From an uncultured Verrucomicrobiota bacterium (GTDB taxonomy: Bacteria > Verrucomicrobiota > Verrucomicrobiia > Verrucomicrobiales > Verrucomicrobiaceae): a stretch of 42,024 nucleotides of DNA. The position numbers were made by a program, and so were the translations under genes. The DNA lies in contig CAINGK010000208.1 of the NCBI GenBank assembly GCA_903848465.1, forward strand, positions 1-42,024, written 5' to 3'. The notes under the pieces were generated by a model. The model was not told the DNA's origin and did no database searches. It saw only the letters and a list, made by a program, of their open reading frames with translations. This document shows, piece after piece, positions 15,035-23,842 of this stretch (its first letter is position 1; each line of letters opens with the position of its first letter).

Positions 15035-16591
15035 ATGAGTGAAGTGACCCCACCAGTCTCGTTTAAGGCTCCGCCAGAGCATGCCGTCATCTACGTGGGT
15101 GCGGCCTCGGTTTCTCTCGTCATTGGCCGGAAGGATGACAAGGGCCAGTTCACCCGCATCGAAAGCCTGGACCGGCCACTGCCCGTCGCGCGTGATGTTT
15201 TTCGCGCCCGCAGCATCTCGCGCAACACCGTCGATCAGGCAGCCGCCATTCTCCGCGACTACTTGCAGACCATGCGCGAATACGGCATCCCGCCTTCGCA
15301 GTTGCGCCTGTTCACCTCCAACATTCTCGCGGAAGCCGTCAATCACGAGATTTTCCTCAACCGTCTCCAGGTTCACAGCGGGGTCGTCCCCAGCCTCATT
15401 GATGACGGGAACATGACACGTCTCGTCTATCAGATCGCACAGCGCATGCTGCTGAAGAATCCGCTGCTCGCCAAAGGGAACACCTTTGTTTCTCACATTG
15501 GCCCCGGAAACACCCGCGCGATCTATTTCAAGCAGGGCCGCCTCGCCGCCTATAGCAATTACCGCCTCGGTATCTTCCGCGCCCGTGAAGCCATCGCCAC
15601 GCCCGATGATGAAGCCCGCCAGCAGATGGTGCATCTGGAAGAGCACATCCGCGGTGTCGTCGATCATCTTGCCCAGGATTATTCCAACGTGAAGATCGAC
15701 CACCACGTCGCCATCGGCGCGGAGATTCAAAGTGTGGCTCCCCGGCTCGGCAAAGCACGCCACGGCGCGCACCGCGTGCTGGCGAATGATCTCGCGCGCC
15801 TCACCGACAAACTGTCGCGCCTGAATCCTGATGAACTCGTGCGTGAGCTGCATGTGCATTACACCGGCGGCGAAGGCATCATCCCGGCGCTACAGACCAA
15901 TCTCGCACTCGCACGGCGCTTTGAAGATGATTCGCTCTGGGTGCCTGAAGGAGATTTCCAACTGGAACTCATGCTCGATCTGATGACTTCCGGCTCGCGC
16001 ACGGCGATTTTCCAAGAGGAGGTCATGCAGGCCGCCTGCGAAATCGGCCTGCGTTTTAAAACTGACCGCAAGCACGCTGACCACGTCGCCAACTTCGCGC
16101 GCCAGCTCTTCCGCGAGCTACAGCATCTGCACGGGTTGGATGCCAAATACGAACTGGTGCTCCGCGTGGCCGCCACGCTGCATGAAGTGGGCATGTTCAT
16201 CAGCCCACGCGAGCACCACAAGCACAGCCTCTACATCCTGATGAATATTGAGATCTTTGGTCTCAGTTCAAATGATCGCGTCATGGTGGCGCTGCTCGCC
16301 CGCTACCATCGCCGCTACAATCCCGAGCCAAATCACCCGCACTTCTCCGACCTCTCGCGCGAAGAACGCATGATCGTGCTCAAGCTCGCCGCGCTGCTGC
16401 GCCTTGCCGATTCCCTGGACCGCAGCCATGCGCAGCGCATCAAATCCATCCAACTCCGCCCCGAAGGCACACGGCTCAACGTCATGACGCAGGGTGCGGA
16501 TGACACGACGGTCGAACAGATCGCCATTGATGTGAAGTGCGGCCTCTTCCGCGAAATATACGGTTATGACATCATCCTCGCCAAATCCTGA
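15035..16591 (+). CDS. Degenerate Ppx/GppA phosphatase with C-terminal HD domain
   Basis: A 518-residue relative of exopolyphosphatase/guanosine pentaphosphatase. The C-terminal HD-type domain (about 335-460) is well kept: LHEVGMFISPREHHKHSLYILMN and VALLARYHRRYNP match Ppx closely. The N-terminal ASKHA domain is eroded at the active site. The phosphate loop DxGSNS has become YVGAASVS (Asp replaced by Tyr20). DIGGGSTE has become HIGPGNTR (Asp replaced by His154). The catalytic Glu pair of GNEEARL is lost (DGNMTRL). It therefore probably binds polyphosphate or a nucleotide without hydrolysing it, or acts through the HD domain. Its last 26 bases overlap the start of the polyphosphate kinase gene, implying coupled translation and a joint role in polyphosphate control. 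Confidence 0.82.
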   Translation: MSEVTPPVSFKAPPEHAVIYVGAASVSLVIGRKDDKGQFTRIESLDRPLPVARDVFRARSISRNTVDQAAAILRDYLQTMREYGIPPSQLRLFTSNILAEAVNHEIFLNRLQVHSGVVPSLIDDGNMTRLVYQIAQRMLLKNPLLAKGNTFVSHIGPGNTRAIYFKQGRLAAYSNYRLGIFRAREAIATPDDEARQQMVHLEEHIRGVVDHLAQDYSNVKIDHHVAIGAEIQSVAPRLGKARHGAHRVLANDLARLTDKLSRLNPDELVRELHVHYTGGEGIIPALQTNLALARRFEDDSLWVPEGDFQLELMLDLMTSGSRTAIFQEEVMQAACEIGLRFKTDRKHADHVANFARQLFRELQHLHGLDAKYELVLRVAATLHEVGMFISPREHHKHSLYILMNIEIFGLSSNDRVMVALLARYHRRYNPEPNHPHFSDLSREERMIVLKLAALLRLADSLDRSHAQRIKSIQLRPEGTRLNVMTQGADDTTVEQIAIDVKCGLFREIYGYDIILAKS

Positions 16592-18716
16592 AGCCCCACC
16601 CGCAGAGCCGCAGTTGCGCCTGACCGAGGAGCATTTTATCAACCGCGAACTTAGTTGGCTGGCCTTCAACTCGCGTGTCCTGGACGAAGTGGCACGCGTG
16701 GATCTGCCCGTGCTCGAACGCGTCAAGTTTCTCGCCATCACCGCATCGAACCTCGATGAGTTTTTCATGGTACGCATCGGTGGCCTACAGTTACTGCGAG
16801 AGCAGGGCCTGCGCGTGCGCGACAATGCTGGCCTCACCCCCACGCAGCAGTGGGAGCAGGTGCAGCAGCAGGCCGCCGCCTTTGTAGCGCGGCAGTATGC
16901 CATCCTGCAGCAGCTTGTGCCCTTGATGAAAGAGCAAGGCATCCGCCGCCTCCTCAGCGCCGATCTTTCCCCGGCACAGCGCACCCTGCTGCGCGAGTAC
17001 TTTGACGAGCACATCTTTCCTGTGCTGTCACCGGTGGTGGTGGATGACACCGGCGCACGTGCGGCCATCCCGGCGCTCAACATCATTCTGCTCTGTACCG
17101 TAACCGGTGGCGAGTCGGGTCACACGGAAAAACGTCATGTGCTGCTGCCACTGCCGGCGAATCTGCCGCGCCATGTGCTGGTGCCTGATCCTGACGGCGG
17201 CCAATTCCTCTACGTGAACCTCGAAGACGTCGTAGCCATCTTCATCGGCGAGTTTTTCCCGGCGGAGAAAGTCTCCGCTCCGGCACGCTTCCGCGTCAGC
17301 CGCAACACGGACATCACCGTTGATGACGAGAGCGCCTTTGACCTCGCGAGCGAGATGGAAGAGGTGCTCGAACAGCGTCTGAAAAGCCCCGCCATCCGCA
17401 TCGAAATCGAAACCGGAGCCTCACGCGAGCACACCCGCATCATCCGCGATCTCTGTGGCGCACGCACCGCCCAGATTTATGACATTCCTGGTGAACTGGA
17501 TCTGCGCGCCTACTTCCAAATCGCCGGCATTTCAGGTTTTGAAGAACTCAAAGTCGATCCGTGGGACAGCCCCCCAAGCACCTCCATCACGCCTGGCGAA
17601 AGCATCTTTGATGCAATCAAACGCGGGGACATTCTGCTGCATCATCCGTATGAGAGCTTCGATCCCATCCTCGCCTTGGTGGAAGAAGCCGCCGCTGATC
17701 CGAACGTTATCGCGATCAAACAGATTCTCTACCGCACTGCCAAGAACAGCCGCATCATCTCCGCACTCATCCGCGCCGCGCAGGCGGGCAAGCACGTCAC
17801 CGTGCTGGTGGAACTGAAGGCGCGCTTTGATGAAGCCCGCAATCTCGAACGCGCGAATGATCTCATCAACGCAGGCGCGCAGATCATCTACGGCGTCGCG
17901 GGTCTAAAGACGCATGCCAAGGTCTGTCTCGTCATGCGCCGCGAATCCGGCCACATGACGCGCTACATGCACTTCGGCACTGGCAACTACAACGAGGCCA
18001 CCTCCAAGCTCTACACCGACATCAGTCTGCTCACCTGCCGTGCAGACTTTGGCACTGATGCCTCCGCGTTTTTCAACACCGTCACCGGACGTTCCCGCTT
18101 CGTACACTTCAACAAGCTCAGCATGGCCCCGTACGGCCTGCGCGAGCGCCTGCTCTCCATGATCCGCAGCGAAACCGCACGCGCGCGCCAGGGCGAAGCC
18201 GCTGAGATCATGCTCAAGATGAACGCCCTCGAAGACCGCCAGATGATCGCCGCGCTCTATGAAGCCTCTCATGCGGGCGTGAAGATCCGCCTCAACGTGC
18301 GTGGAATCTGCTGCCTGCGCCCAGGAATCAAAGGCATCAGCGAAAACATCAGCGTCGTCAGCATCATCGACCGCTACCTGGAGCACGCCCGCATCTTCTG
18401 GTTCCGTCAGGGTGGCAAGCCCGCCGTCTTCATCGCCAGCGCGGACTTCATGAACCGCAACCTGTCAAAGCGCGTCGAGCTCCTCACCCCCGTCGAAGAC
18501 CGGGAGGCACGCAAACGCCTGCAGCACATCCTCGAAGTTCATTTCGCCGACACCGCCCGCGGCCGCGTCCTCAAAGCCGACGGCACCTGGCACCTCCCCA
18601 ACGTCACCGCCGCCAAAACCATCCGCTCCCAAGAGCAGTTCGCCCGCGAAATGATCAAGCGCGCACGACAGGCCAATGAGTCCCCCGATGTACTCGTGCC
18701 GCATACGCCGAAGTGA
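16566..18716 (+). CDS. ppk1: Polyphosphate kinase 1
   Basis: A 716-residue polyphosphate kinase, which reversibly transfers the gamma-phosphate of ATP to polyphosphate. The N domain begins with FINRELSWLAFNSRVLDEV and ITASNLDEFFMVRIGG. The catalytic C1/C2 domains contain KTHAKVCLV with His450, the expected autophosphorylated His, then MHFGTGNYNEATSKLYTD, and YLEHARIFWF with His607, the second active-site His. Length and motifs are complete. The start overlaps the degenerate Ppx-like gene by 26 bp. The stop at 18714-18716 directly abuts the stop of the convergent aquaglyceroporin gene with no spacer. No Pho-box was recognised. Confidence 0.96.
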   Translation: MTSSSPNPEAPPAEPQLRLTEEHFINRELSWLAFNSRVLDEVARVDLPVLERVKFLAITASNLDEFFMVRIGGLQLLREQGLRVRDNAGLTPTQQWEQVQQQAAAFVARQYAILQQLVPLMKEQGIRRLLSADLSPAQRTLLREYFDEHIFPVLSPVVVDDTGARAAIPALNIILLCTVTGGESGHTEKRHVLLPLPANLPRHVLVPDPDGGQFLYVNLEDVVAIFIGEFFPAEKVSAPARFRVSRNTDITVDDESAFDLASEMEEVLEQRLKSPAIRIEIETGASREHTRIIRDLCGARTAQIYDIPGELDLRAYFQIAGISGFEELKVDPWDSPPSTSITPGESIFDAIKRGDILLHHPYESFDPILALVEEAAADPNVIAIKQILYRTAKNSRIISALIRAAQAGKHVTVLVELKARFDEARNLERANDLINAGAQIIYGVAGLKTHAKVCLVMRRESGHMTRYMHFGTGNYNEATSKLYTDISLLTCRADFGTDASAFFNTVTGRSRFVHFNKLSMAPYGLRERLLSMIRSETARARQGEAAEIMLKMNALEDRQMIAALYEASHAGVKIRLNVRGICCLRPGIKGISENISVVSIIDRYLEHARIFWFRQGGKPAVFIASADFMNRNLSKRVELLTPVEDREARKRLQHILEVHFADTARGRVLKADGTWHLPNVTAAKTIRSQEQFAREMIKRARQANESPDVLVPHTPK

Positions 18717-19442
18717 TCACCACAGTGCCTTGTAAACCAGCGCCCCGACAATCCCGCCGATGATCGGACCCACGACGGGAATCCACGCATAGCTCCAGTC
18801 GGAACTGCCTTTGCCAGGAATCGGCAGCACAAAGTGCGCGAGGCGTGGCCCAAGGTCGCGTGCTGGATTGATGGCGTAACCGGTGGGACCGCCGAGGGAC
18901 AGACCAATCGCCCCCACCAGCAGACCGACGAGCGCGGGCGCGAGGCCTTTGTCGAAGCCGGAATTGGGCACCAGATTGGCTGGCGAGAGGATCGCCAGCA
19001 CGCCGAGCACGAGCATGGCGGTGCCGATGATTTCACAGATCAGATTGCCCAGGGTATGACGGATCGCCGGACCAGTGCTAAAGACGCCAAGCTTGTCGCC
19101 TTTTGACTCAGTCACGGCCCAATGCGGCAGATAGGCCAGCCAGACAAGAACAGCACCGAGAAACGCGCCCGCCATCTGCGCAGCGATGTAACCGGGAACC
19201 AAAGCCCAGTCGAATTTGCCGATCGTGGCCAGACCGATTGTCACGGCAGGATTCAAATGCGCACCACTGATGGCGTTGGTGCAGTAAACACCAACCGCCA
19301 CCGCAAAGCCCCAACCTGCGGTGATCACAATCCAGCCCGCATTGTTGCCCTTGGTCTGTTTCAGCAGCACGTTCGCGACGACACCATCGCCGAGAAGTAC
19401 TAGGATCATCGTACCGAGGAGTTCTGCGAGATTGGCGGACAT
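18717..19442 (-). CDS. glpF: Aquaglyceroporin (MIP family, glycerol facilitator type)
   Basis: A 241-residue channel when started at the ATG 19442 (MSANLAELLGTMILVLLGDG); the open frame reaches 19502 but its first 20 residues are not membrane-like. Both NPA boxes are present, NPAVT after GAHL and NPARDLGPRLAH near the C-terminus. The Asp after NPAR is a marker of glycerol-conducting members. Six hydrophobic helices are visible. It probably passes glycerol or other small polyols across the inner membrane. No glycerol kinase or dehydrogenase gene is nearby, so the physiological solute is inferred. It is the last gene of a possible minus-strand unit with the MlaE-type permease, 75 bp upstream. 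Confidence 0.88.
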   Translation of the reverse strand: MSANLAELLGTMILVLLGDGVVANVLLKQTKGNNAGWIVITAGWGFAVAVGVYCTNAISGAHLNPAVTIGLATIGKFDWALVPGYIAAQMAGAFLGAVLVWLAYLPHWAVTESKGDKLGVFSTGPAIRHTLGNLICEIIGTAMLVLGVLAILSPANLVPNSGFDKGLAPALVGLLVGAIGLSLGGPTGYAINPARDLGPRLAHFVLPIPGKGSSDWSYAWIPVVGPIIGGIVGALVYKALW

Positions 19443-19517
19443 GGCGGTGGCTATTTGGGTTGAATTTCCGCGCAGGCTATCGGGCCGCGCCAAAAAGAGC
19501 AAGCCTGGAGAACCGAC

Positions 19518-20342
19518 TCACGGATCCGTGCCCAACGGCGACACATAATTCAGCGCGATGGTCAGGAAGAAATTCGAAATCAGCATCGTCAACGAAGAGT
19601 ACACCACGGCACGCGTAGTGCCTAGGCCAACACCGACGGCACCGTTCTCCGCTGTGAGACCCTGGTGACAACTGATCAGGGTAATGATGATGCCAAACAC
19701 CAGTCCTTTGAACATGCCGATGCCCACATCCAGCACCTCGGTGTGGTCCAGGGTGTGCTGCCAGAACCAGCCGCCCGGCACATCAAAGCCATAGACGATC
19801 AGCGCATAAGAGGCCATCAAGCCGAAGGCAATGCTTTCCGCCACCAGCAGCGGCATGGACACACACATCGCCAGAAAACGCGGCAGCACGAGATAATCCA
19901 CCGGGTGTACGCCCATGACGCGTAGCGCATCAATCTGCTCTGTGACTTTCATGGTGCCGATGTCCGCTGCCATCGCAGCCCCCACCCGCCCCGACACCAT
20001 CAATCCCGCCAGCACCGGCCCCAGCTCACGGCACAGCGCCACCGAGACAATGGCTCCCACGGTCGATTCGATGCCAAACTCTTTGAACTTCGCAAATGAC
20101 TGAAAGGCAAACACCGCACCGGTAAAGGCACCCGTCACCACCACGACCAACTGCGACCCATAACCAATCGCCACGATCTGCTGCGCCACCAGTTTCAGCC
20201 GCCACTTGCAGCTTTTCAATCCGATCAGCAGTTCCCCCATCAACCCGGCGAGCTGCCCCAGCCACGCCAAAAAGACAAGAAAACTCCTGCCCACGAAGGC
20301 CAGCCAATCCACGCGCAGCAGTGATTCCATGCCACCATGCAT
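19518..20342 (-). CDS. mlaE: MlaE-family ABC transporter permease
   Basis: A 274-residue inner-membrane permease of the MlaE/YrbE (PF02405-type) family. This family moves phospholipids or other lipids between the inner and outer membranes. Conserved parts are visible: GAFTGAVFAFQSFAKFKEFG, the RELGPVLAGLMVSGRVGAAMAADIGTM coupling region and the C-terminal GVGLGTTRAVVYSSLTMLISNFFLT. The usual partners, the ATPase MlaF and the MCE protein MlaD, are not next to it, so it is an orphan in this window. A second in-frame ATG at 20330 could be the true start. The upstream gene ends 52 bp before it on the same strand, so cotranscription is possible. Confidence 0.9.
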   Translation of the reverse strand: MHGGMESLLRVDWLAFVGRSFLVFLAWLGQLAGLMGELLIGLKSCKWRLKLVAQQIVAIGYGSQLVVVVTGAFTGAVFAFQSFAKFKEFGIESTVGAIVSVALCRELGPVLAGLMVSGRVGAAMAADIGTMKVTEQIDALRVMGVHPVDYLVLPRFLAMCVSMPLLVAESIAFGLMASYALIVYGFDVPGGWFWQHTLDHTEVLDVGIGMFKGLVFGIIITLISCHQGLTAENGAVGVGLGTTRAVVYSSLTMLISNFFLTIALNYVSPLGTDP

Positions 20343-20394
20343 GCCAAATCATTGCGCCGCGTGAAGCCCGTACGTGGTGCCGATTTCGTCACGC

Positions 20395-21873
20395 TCAATC
20401 AGCACGCGCCGCCTTCAACCGCTCGTCATCGAGATCGAGCCGATACATAACCTGGTTGTAGTCGTAGCGTGGCGTGGCGATGGGATTGCCGGAAAACGTT
20501 TCAGCATACGTGCCTTGGAAGTAAATGATGCGCCCGTCTTGCTGATCGAAAAAGGCGTGGTGGCTCGGGTTGTAGAAGCTGTACTTCGGATGCGTGGCGA
20601 TCTTCACCGCCTTGCGCCAGGGGCCTTCAATCTGCTTGGCCTCGGCATACCAAACCTCCCCGAGATAAGATGCCGCACCATGTTCCTGCACGGCGATCAT
20701 GACCCAGCGCGCACGGTGTTTGTTCCAATGCATGCTGCCAGCATGCAGATGCACGACTTTGCCCGTCTGAGCATCCACCACCTGCATGCGCGCCTTGTCC
20801 GCCGGTAGCTGCTTCGCCGCGATGAGTTTTTCCTCATCCTTCTGCGGCGTGGGTTTGAGCGCATGCTGCCAGACATAGTCCCGCTGCTCCGGCGACCAAA
20901 CCAGCGACTCGTAGGCTGAGGTGTTCTGTACGGAATCATAATTCGCCTTCACCCGCGTCTGACAGAAGGGGGTGGCAAAGTAAAGCCAGTCGCCGTCCGC
21001 CCCCTTGGCCAGCACGGCATTGCCTTGCGGGTGCTGCCACTCAAATTCATCCCCCAGCACCGTGGCACGCTGAAAGCGCCCGCTGGATTCATCTAGCTCC
21101 GCCAATCCATGCTCCAGTCGTTTGCCGAGATCACGCCAGCGCGAGTAGTGCGCCATGAGATGCTCTTTGTTGGCCGCATCCATCACTGTGTGCATGCCAA
21201 ACAGCCACACGGCACCGGGCTCCTCGACCGGCAGCATCTTCGCCACAGCCCCGTTTTCATCGGTAACGTATTCAAAGTGGATGCCGTGCTCGGGTTCCAG
21301 CCCGCCTTTGTCCGGCGCATCACTCCACGCCGCCGTTGAATGGTAATTGCCCAGCGGATAGTTGGGCCGCAGCGTATCGCCAAAAATCCAGAAGTAGCGC
21401 CCTTTCCACGGCACCACCTGCACCGAGTCCTGGCCCACCACATCCGCAAACAGATTGGGGCTCGGCAGCGGTGCCTCACGCCCCAGCAAGGTGCTGTCAC
21501 GGTAAATCCCCTGCCCTGTCAGCCGGCACAAGCGCTCCGCGATGTTGGTGCGCAGCATCTTCACCTCCACTGACTTTCCAGCAACGGGCGTCAGGCGAAC
21601 GCCAGCAAAGCCAAATCCATCCTTCGGCAGCGCATACCCCGGCCCCTCAACACTGAAATACACCGCACGGTTCATCAGGCCCGGTTCGTCGAAGGCGATC
21701 CAACCCGCACTGTCCGTCGTCAATGCGATGTGATTGGTCGTTTTCAGTGTGACCAGCGGCACTCCGCGCCCCGTGCTTTCATCAATCACATGAATGCCAA
21801 AATAACCTTCCGGCGCAGCACCTAAAAGCGCAGGCAGGCATGATAAAACCAAAAGCAACCGACGGAAAAGCAT
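20395..21873 (-). CDS. Exported propeller-like protein (DUF4185-like)
   Basis: A 492-residue exported protein. The signal peptide is MLFRRLLLVLSCLPALLGA. Residues about 20-105 form a beta-rich domain resembling carboxypeptidase-regulatory-like folds (FGIHVIDESTGRGVPLVTLKT). From about 130 the sequence looks like a five-bladed beta-propeller of the glycosidase-like DUF4185 kind: GRYFWIFGDTLRPNYPLGN and, near the end, IIYFQGTYAETFSGNP and PRYDYNQVMYRLDLDD. I recall this last block from many hypothetical exported proteins of Planctomycetes and Verrucomicrobia. Hydrolase activity on a glycan is possible but no catalytic residues can be assigned. It is first in a minus-strand run that includes the MlaE and MIP genes. 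Confidence 0.72.
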   Translation of the reverse strand: MLFRRLLLVLSCLPALLGAAPEGYFGIHVIDESTGRGVPLVTLKTTNHIALTTDSAGWIAFDEPGLMNRAVYFSVEGPGYALPKDGFGFAGVRLTPVAGKSVEVKMLRTNIAERLCRLTGQGIYRDSTLLGREAPLPSPNLFADVVGQDSVQVVPWKGRYFWIFGDTLRPNYPLGNYHSTAAWSDAPDKGGLEPEHGIHFEYVTDENGAVAKMLPVEEPGAVWLFGMHTVMDAANKEHLMAHYSRWRDLGKRLEHGLAELDESSGRFQRATVLGDEFEWQHPQGNAVLAKGADGDWLYFATPFCQTRVKANYDSVQNTSAYESLVWSPEQRDYVWQHALKPTPQKDEEKLIAAKQLPADKARMQVVDAQTGKVVHLHAGSMHWNKHRARWVMIAVQEHGAASYLGEVWYAEAKQIEGPWRKAVKIATHPKYSFYNPSHHAFFDQQDGRIIYFQGTYAETFSGNPIATPRYDYNQVMYRLDLDDERLKAARAD

Positions 21874-21961
21874 GAACGTGGTTTACCATGAATAAGCGGC
21901 ACGAGGAAAGGACTAATTCGTGACGCTTGACACCCGGTTCCCAGATGCGAAGGCGCAGGGC

Positions 21962-22753
21962 ATGTTTTTTGACACGCATACCCACCTTGGCAGCAAGCAA
22001 TTCGACGGCGATCTGCCCGCCGTCCTAGCACGCGCACGCGCTGCTGGCGTCACCCGCATGGTGGCCCCCGCCACGGATCTCGCAAACGCCCGCAAGCTCC
22101 TCGCCATTGCCGAACACGAGCCTGATGTGCGGGTAGCCGTGGGCATTCACCCCTGCGATGCAGACACCGTCAGTGGAGACGATTGGATCCACGAACTGCG
22201 AGAGCTGGCGCAACACCCCAAAGTCTGCGCCATCGGCGAAATCGGCCTCGATTACTTCCATGCGCCACCAGAGGGATTCACCCTTGATGATTGGAAAGCG
22301 CATCAGGCCAGGGTGCTCACTGCGCAGCTCGAACTCGCAGCCGAGCTGAGACTCAACGTGATCCTGCACAACCGCGAAAGCTGGGACGATCTCACTGCGC
22401 TTGTGCTACCGTTCAGCGACCGGCTTCGGGGCGTATTTCACTGCTTCACCGGCACTCTGGAGCAGGCGCAGCCGCTGCTGGAGCGCGGCCACCTCATCTC
22501 CTTCACCGGCATCGTCAGCTTTAAAAACGCCGGTGTCATTGCCGAAACAGCACGCCTGGTGGCTGCGGGCAGCTACATGATCGAAACCGATGCGCCCTAC
22601 CTCGCTCCGGTGCCGCATCGTGGCAAACGCTGTGAAACCGCCTATGTCGCGGACACCGCACGCGCCATCGCCGCCCTGCGCGGTGAAGCCGTCGAAAAAG
22701 TCGCCACCGACACGAGCCAGACCGCACTCCAATTCTTCCACGGCTGGGATTGA
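21962..22753 (+). CDS. tatD: TatD family metal-dependent hydrolase (DNase)
   Basis: A 263-residue TIM-barrel metallohydrolase of the TatD family, with 3'-5' exonuclease or deoxyribonuclease activity in characterised members. Metal-binding motifs are FFDTHTHLG at the start, AIGEIGLDYF, VILHNRESWDD, FHCFTGTLEQA and METDAPYL-like IETDAPYLAP. The ATG at 21962 places the DTHTH motif at residues 4-8, as usual for the family. A GTG at 21920 with a good Shine-Dalgarno sequence (AGGAAAGGA, 21903-21911) would add 14 residues and is a genuine alternative. The gene is divergent from the propeller-like protein gene. It is a housekeeping gene with no clear link to its neighbours. Confidence 0.9.
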   Translation: MFFDTHTHLGSKQFDGDLPAVLARARAAGVTRMVAPATDLANARKLLAIAEHEPDVRVAVGIHPCDADTVSGDDWIHELRELAQHPKVCAIGEIGLDYFHAPPEGFTLDDWKAHQARVLTAQLELAAELRLNVILHNRESWDDLTALVLPFSDRLRGVFHCFTGTLEQAQPLLERGHLISFTGIVSFKNAGVIAETARLVAAGSYMIETDAPYLAPVPHRGKRCETAYVADTARAIAALRGEAVEKVATDTSQTALQFFHGWD

Positions 22754-22800
22754 TCTCCGCCGAAAGCATTCCAACCTCTCGTTCGTTCACTGCAACCACC

Positions 22801-23775
22801 ATGAAACTGCTTCTCGCCGCCTCCCTCCTGCTCGCTTCTTTTGCCAGCGCCGCCGAATTCACCGTCGAAAAAACTGCCACGGGCGGTGCCATCGTGAAGG
22901 TCGATGGGCAGGTCTTCGCTGAGTACATCGTCGATCAGGCCAACAAACCCTATCTTGCGCCAGTGTTCGGCCCAACCGGCAAACAGATGACGCGCAACTA
23001 CCCGATGAAGACCATCGAAGGCGAGCAGCACGACCATCCCCACCATCGCGGCATCTGCTTTGGCAGCGAGGGCATCAATGGCATCGAATCCTGGGCCGAA
23101 CGGCTCACCTTTGGGGATACTTCCAAGACTCCAGAACGTCTCAGCAAGCTGGGCAGCGAGAAACACCGTGAGTTCAAGACCCTGGAGGCCAAACCCGATT
23201 CCGCCGTGCTTGTCTCCATCATCGACTACCTTGATCCTGCTGGAAAAAAATACCTCGAAGAAGAGCGCACCATGATCTTCCGCGCTGGCGAAGGCTCCCG
23301 CAGCATCGAGATGAAGCAGATCCTGCTGGCCACCGAAGGCACCGCCAAATTTGAAGACAAAAAAGACGCCGGACTCAGCATCCGCGTCCCCACGGAGATG
23401 GCGGTTGAAATTGGAAAGAACACCAAAGGCAGCGGCCACATCATCAACAGCGAAGGCCTGACCGATGCTGCCGCCTGGGGCAAACGCGCAACATGGTGCG
23501 ACTACTACGGCATCGTCGGTGGCGACCACGTCGGCGTCGCCATGCTGAATCATCCCTCCAGCTTCCGCTTCCCCACGCCATGGCATGTCCGCACCTACGG
23601 CCTCTTCACCGCCAATCCTTTCGGCACCAAGTCGCTCGACAAAGACGCACCTGATGGTGCCTATGAACTCAAAAAGGGTGAATCCACCCTCCTGCGCCAT
23701 CTCTTCCTCTTTCACAAGGGTGATGAAAAGGAAGGAAAAGTGGCTGAAGCCTACGCGGCCTTCGCCAAAGAGTAA
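22801..23775 (+). CDS. Exported PmoA-like (DUF6807) protein
   Basis: A 324-residue exported protein. The ATG at 22801 begins a signal peptide (MKLLLAASLLLASFASA); the open frame extends to 22750 but that part overlaps tatD. The family, once loosely named methane oxygenase PmoA, is common in Planctomycetes and Verrucomicrobia and is not a real monooxygenase subunit. Typical pieces are PYLAPVFGPTGKQMTRNYPM, EGEQHDHPHHRGICFG and WCDYYGIVGGDHVGVAML. The HDHPHHR cluster might bind a metal or a sugar. The fold is probably a galactose-mutarotase-like beta-sandwich, and a role in carbohydrate processing is inferred from similar loci. The FAD oxidoreductase gene follows after 67 bp. Confidence 0.85.
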   Translation: MKLLLAASLLLASFASAAEFTVEKTATGGAIVKVDGQVFAEYIVDQANKPYLAPVFGPTGKQMTRNYPMKTIEGEQHDHPHHRGICFGSEGINGIESWAERLTFGDTSKTPERLSKLGSEKHREFKTLEAKPDSAVLVSIIDYLDPAGKKYLEEERTMIFRAGEGSRSIEMKQILLATEGTAKFEDKKDAGLSIRVPTEMAVEIGKNTKGSGHIINSEGLTDAAAWGKRATWCDYYGIVGGDHVGVAMLNHPSSFRFPTPWHVRTYGLFTANPFGTKSLDKDAPDGAYELKKGESTLLRHLFLFHKGDEKEGKVAEAYAAFAKE

Positions 23776-23794
23776 CTACACGGATTGAAAAGAC

Positions 23795-23842
23795 GAGGCG
23801 AAAAAGGATGCATGGCGCTGCTGCCTGCTCTTTTTTCGCCTC
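23795..23842 (+). repeat. 11-bp inverted repeat touching a start codon
   Basis: GAGGCGAAAAA (23795-23805) and its exact complement (23832-23842) are separated by 26 nt. The right arm ends immediately before the ATG at 23843. The A/T part of each arm faces the loop, the reverse of a classical terminator. In RNA the hairpin would occlude the region just upstream of the oxidoreductase start and could affect its translation, or attenuate readthrough from the DUF6807 gene. Confidence 0.55.

Noticed and set aside
22750..22800. The upstream start of the DUF6807 gene overlapping tatD
   Set aside because: The first 17 codons have no signal-peptide character; the ATG at 22801 begins a perfect one.
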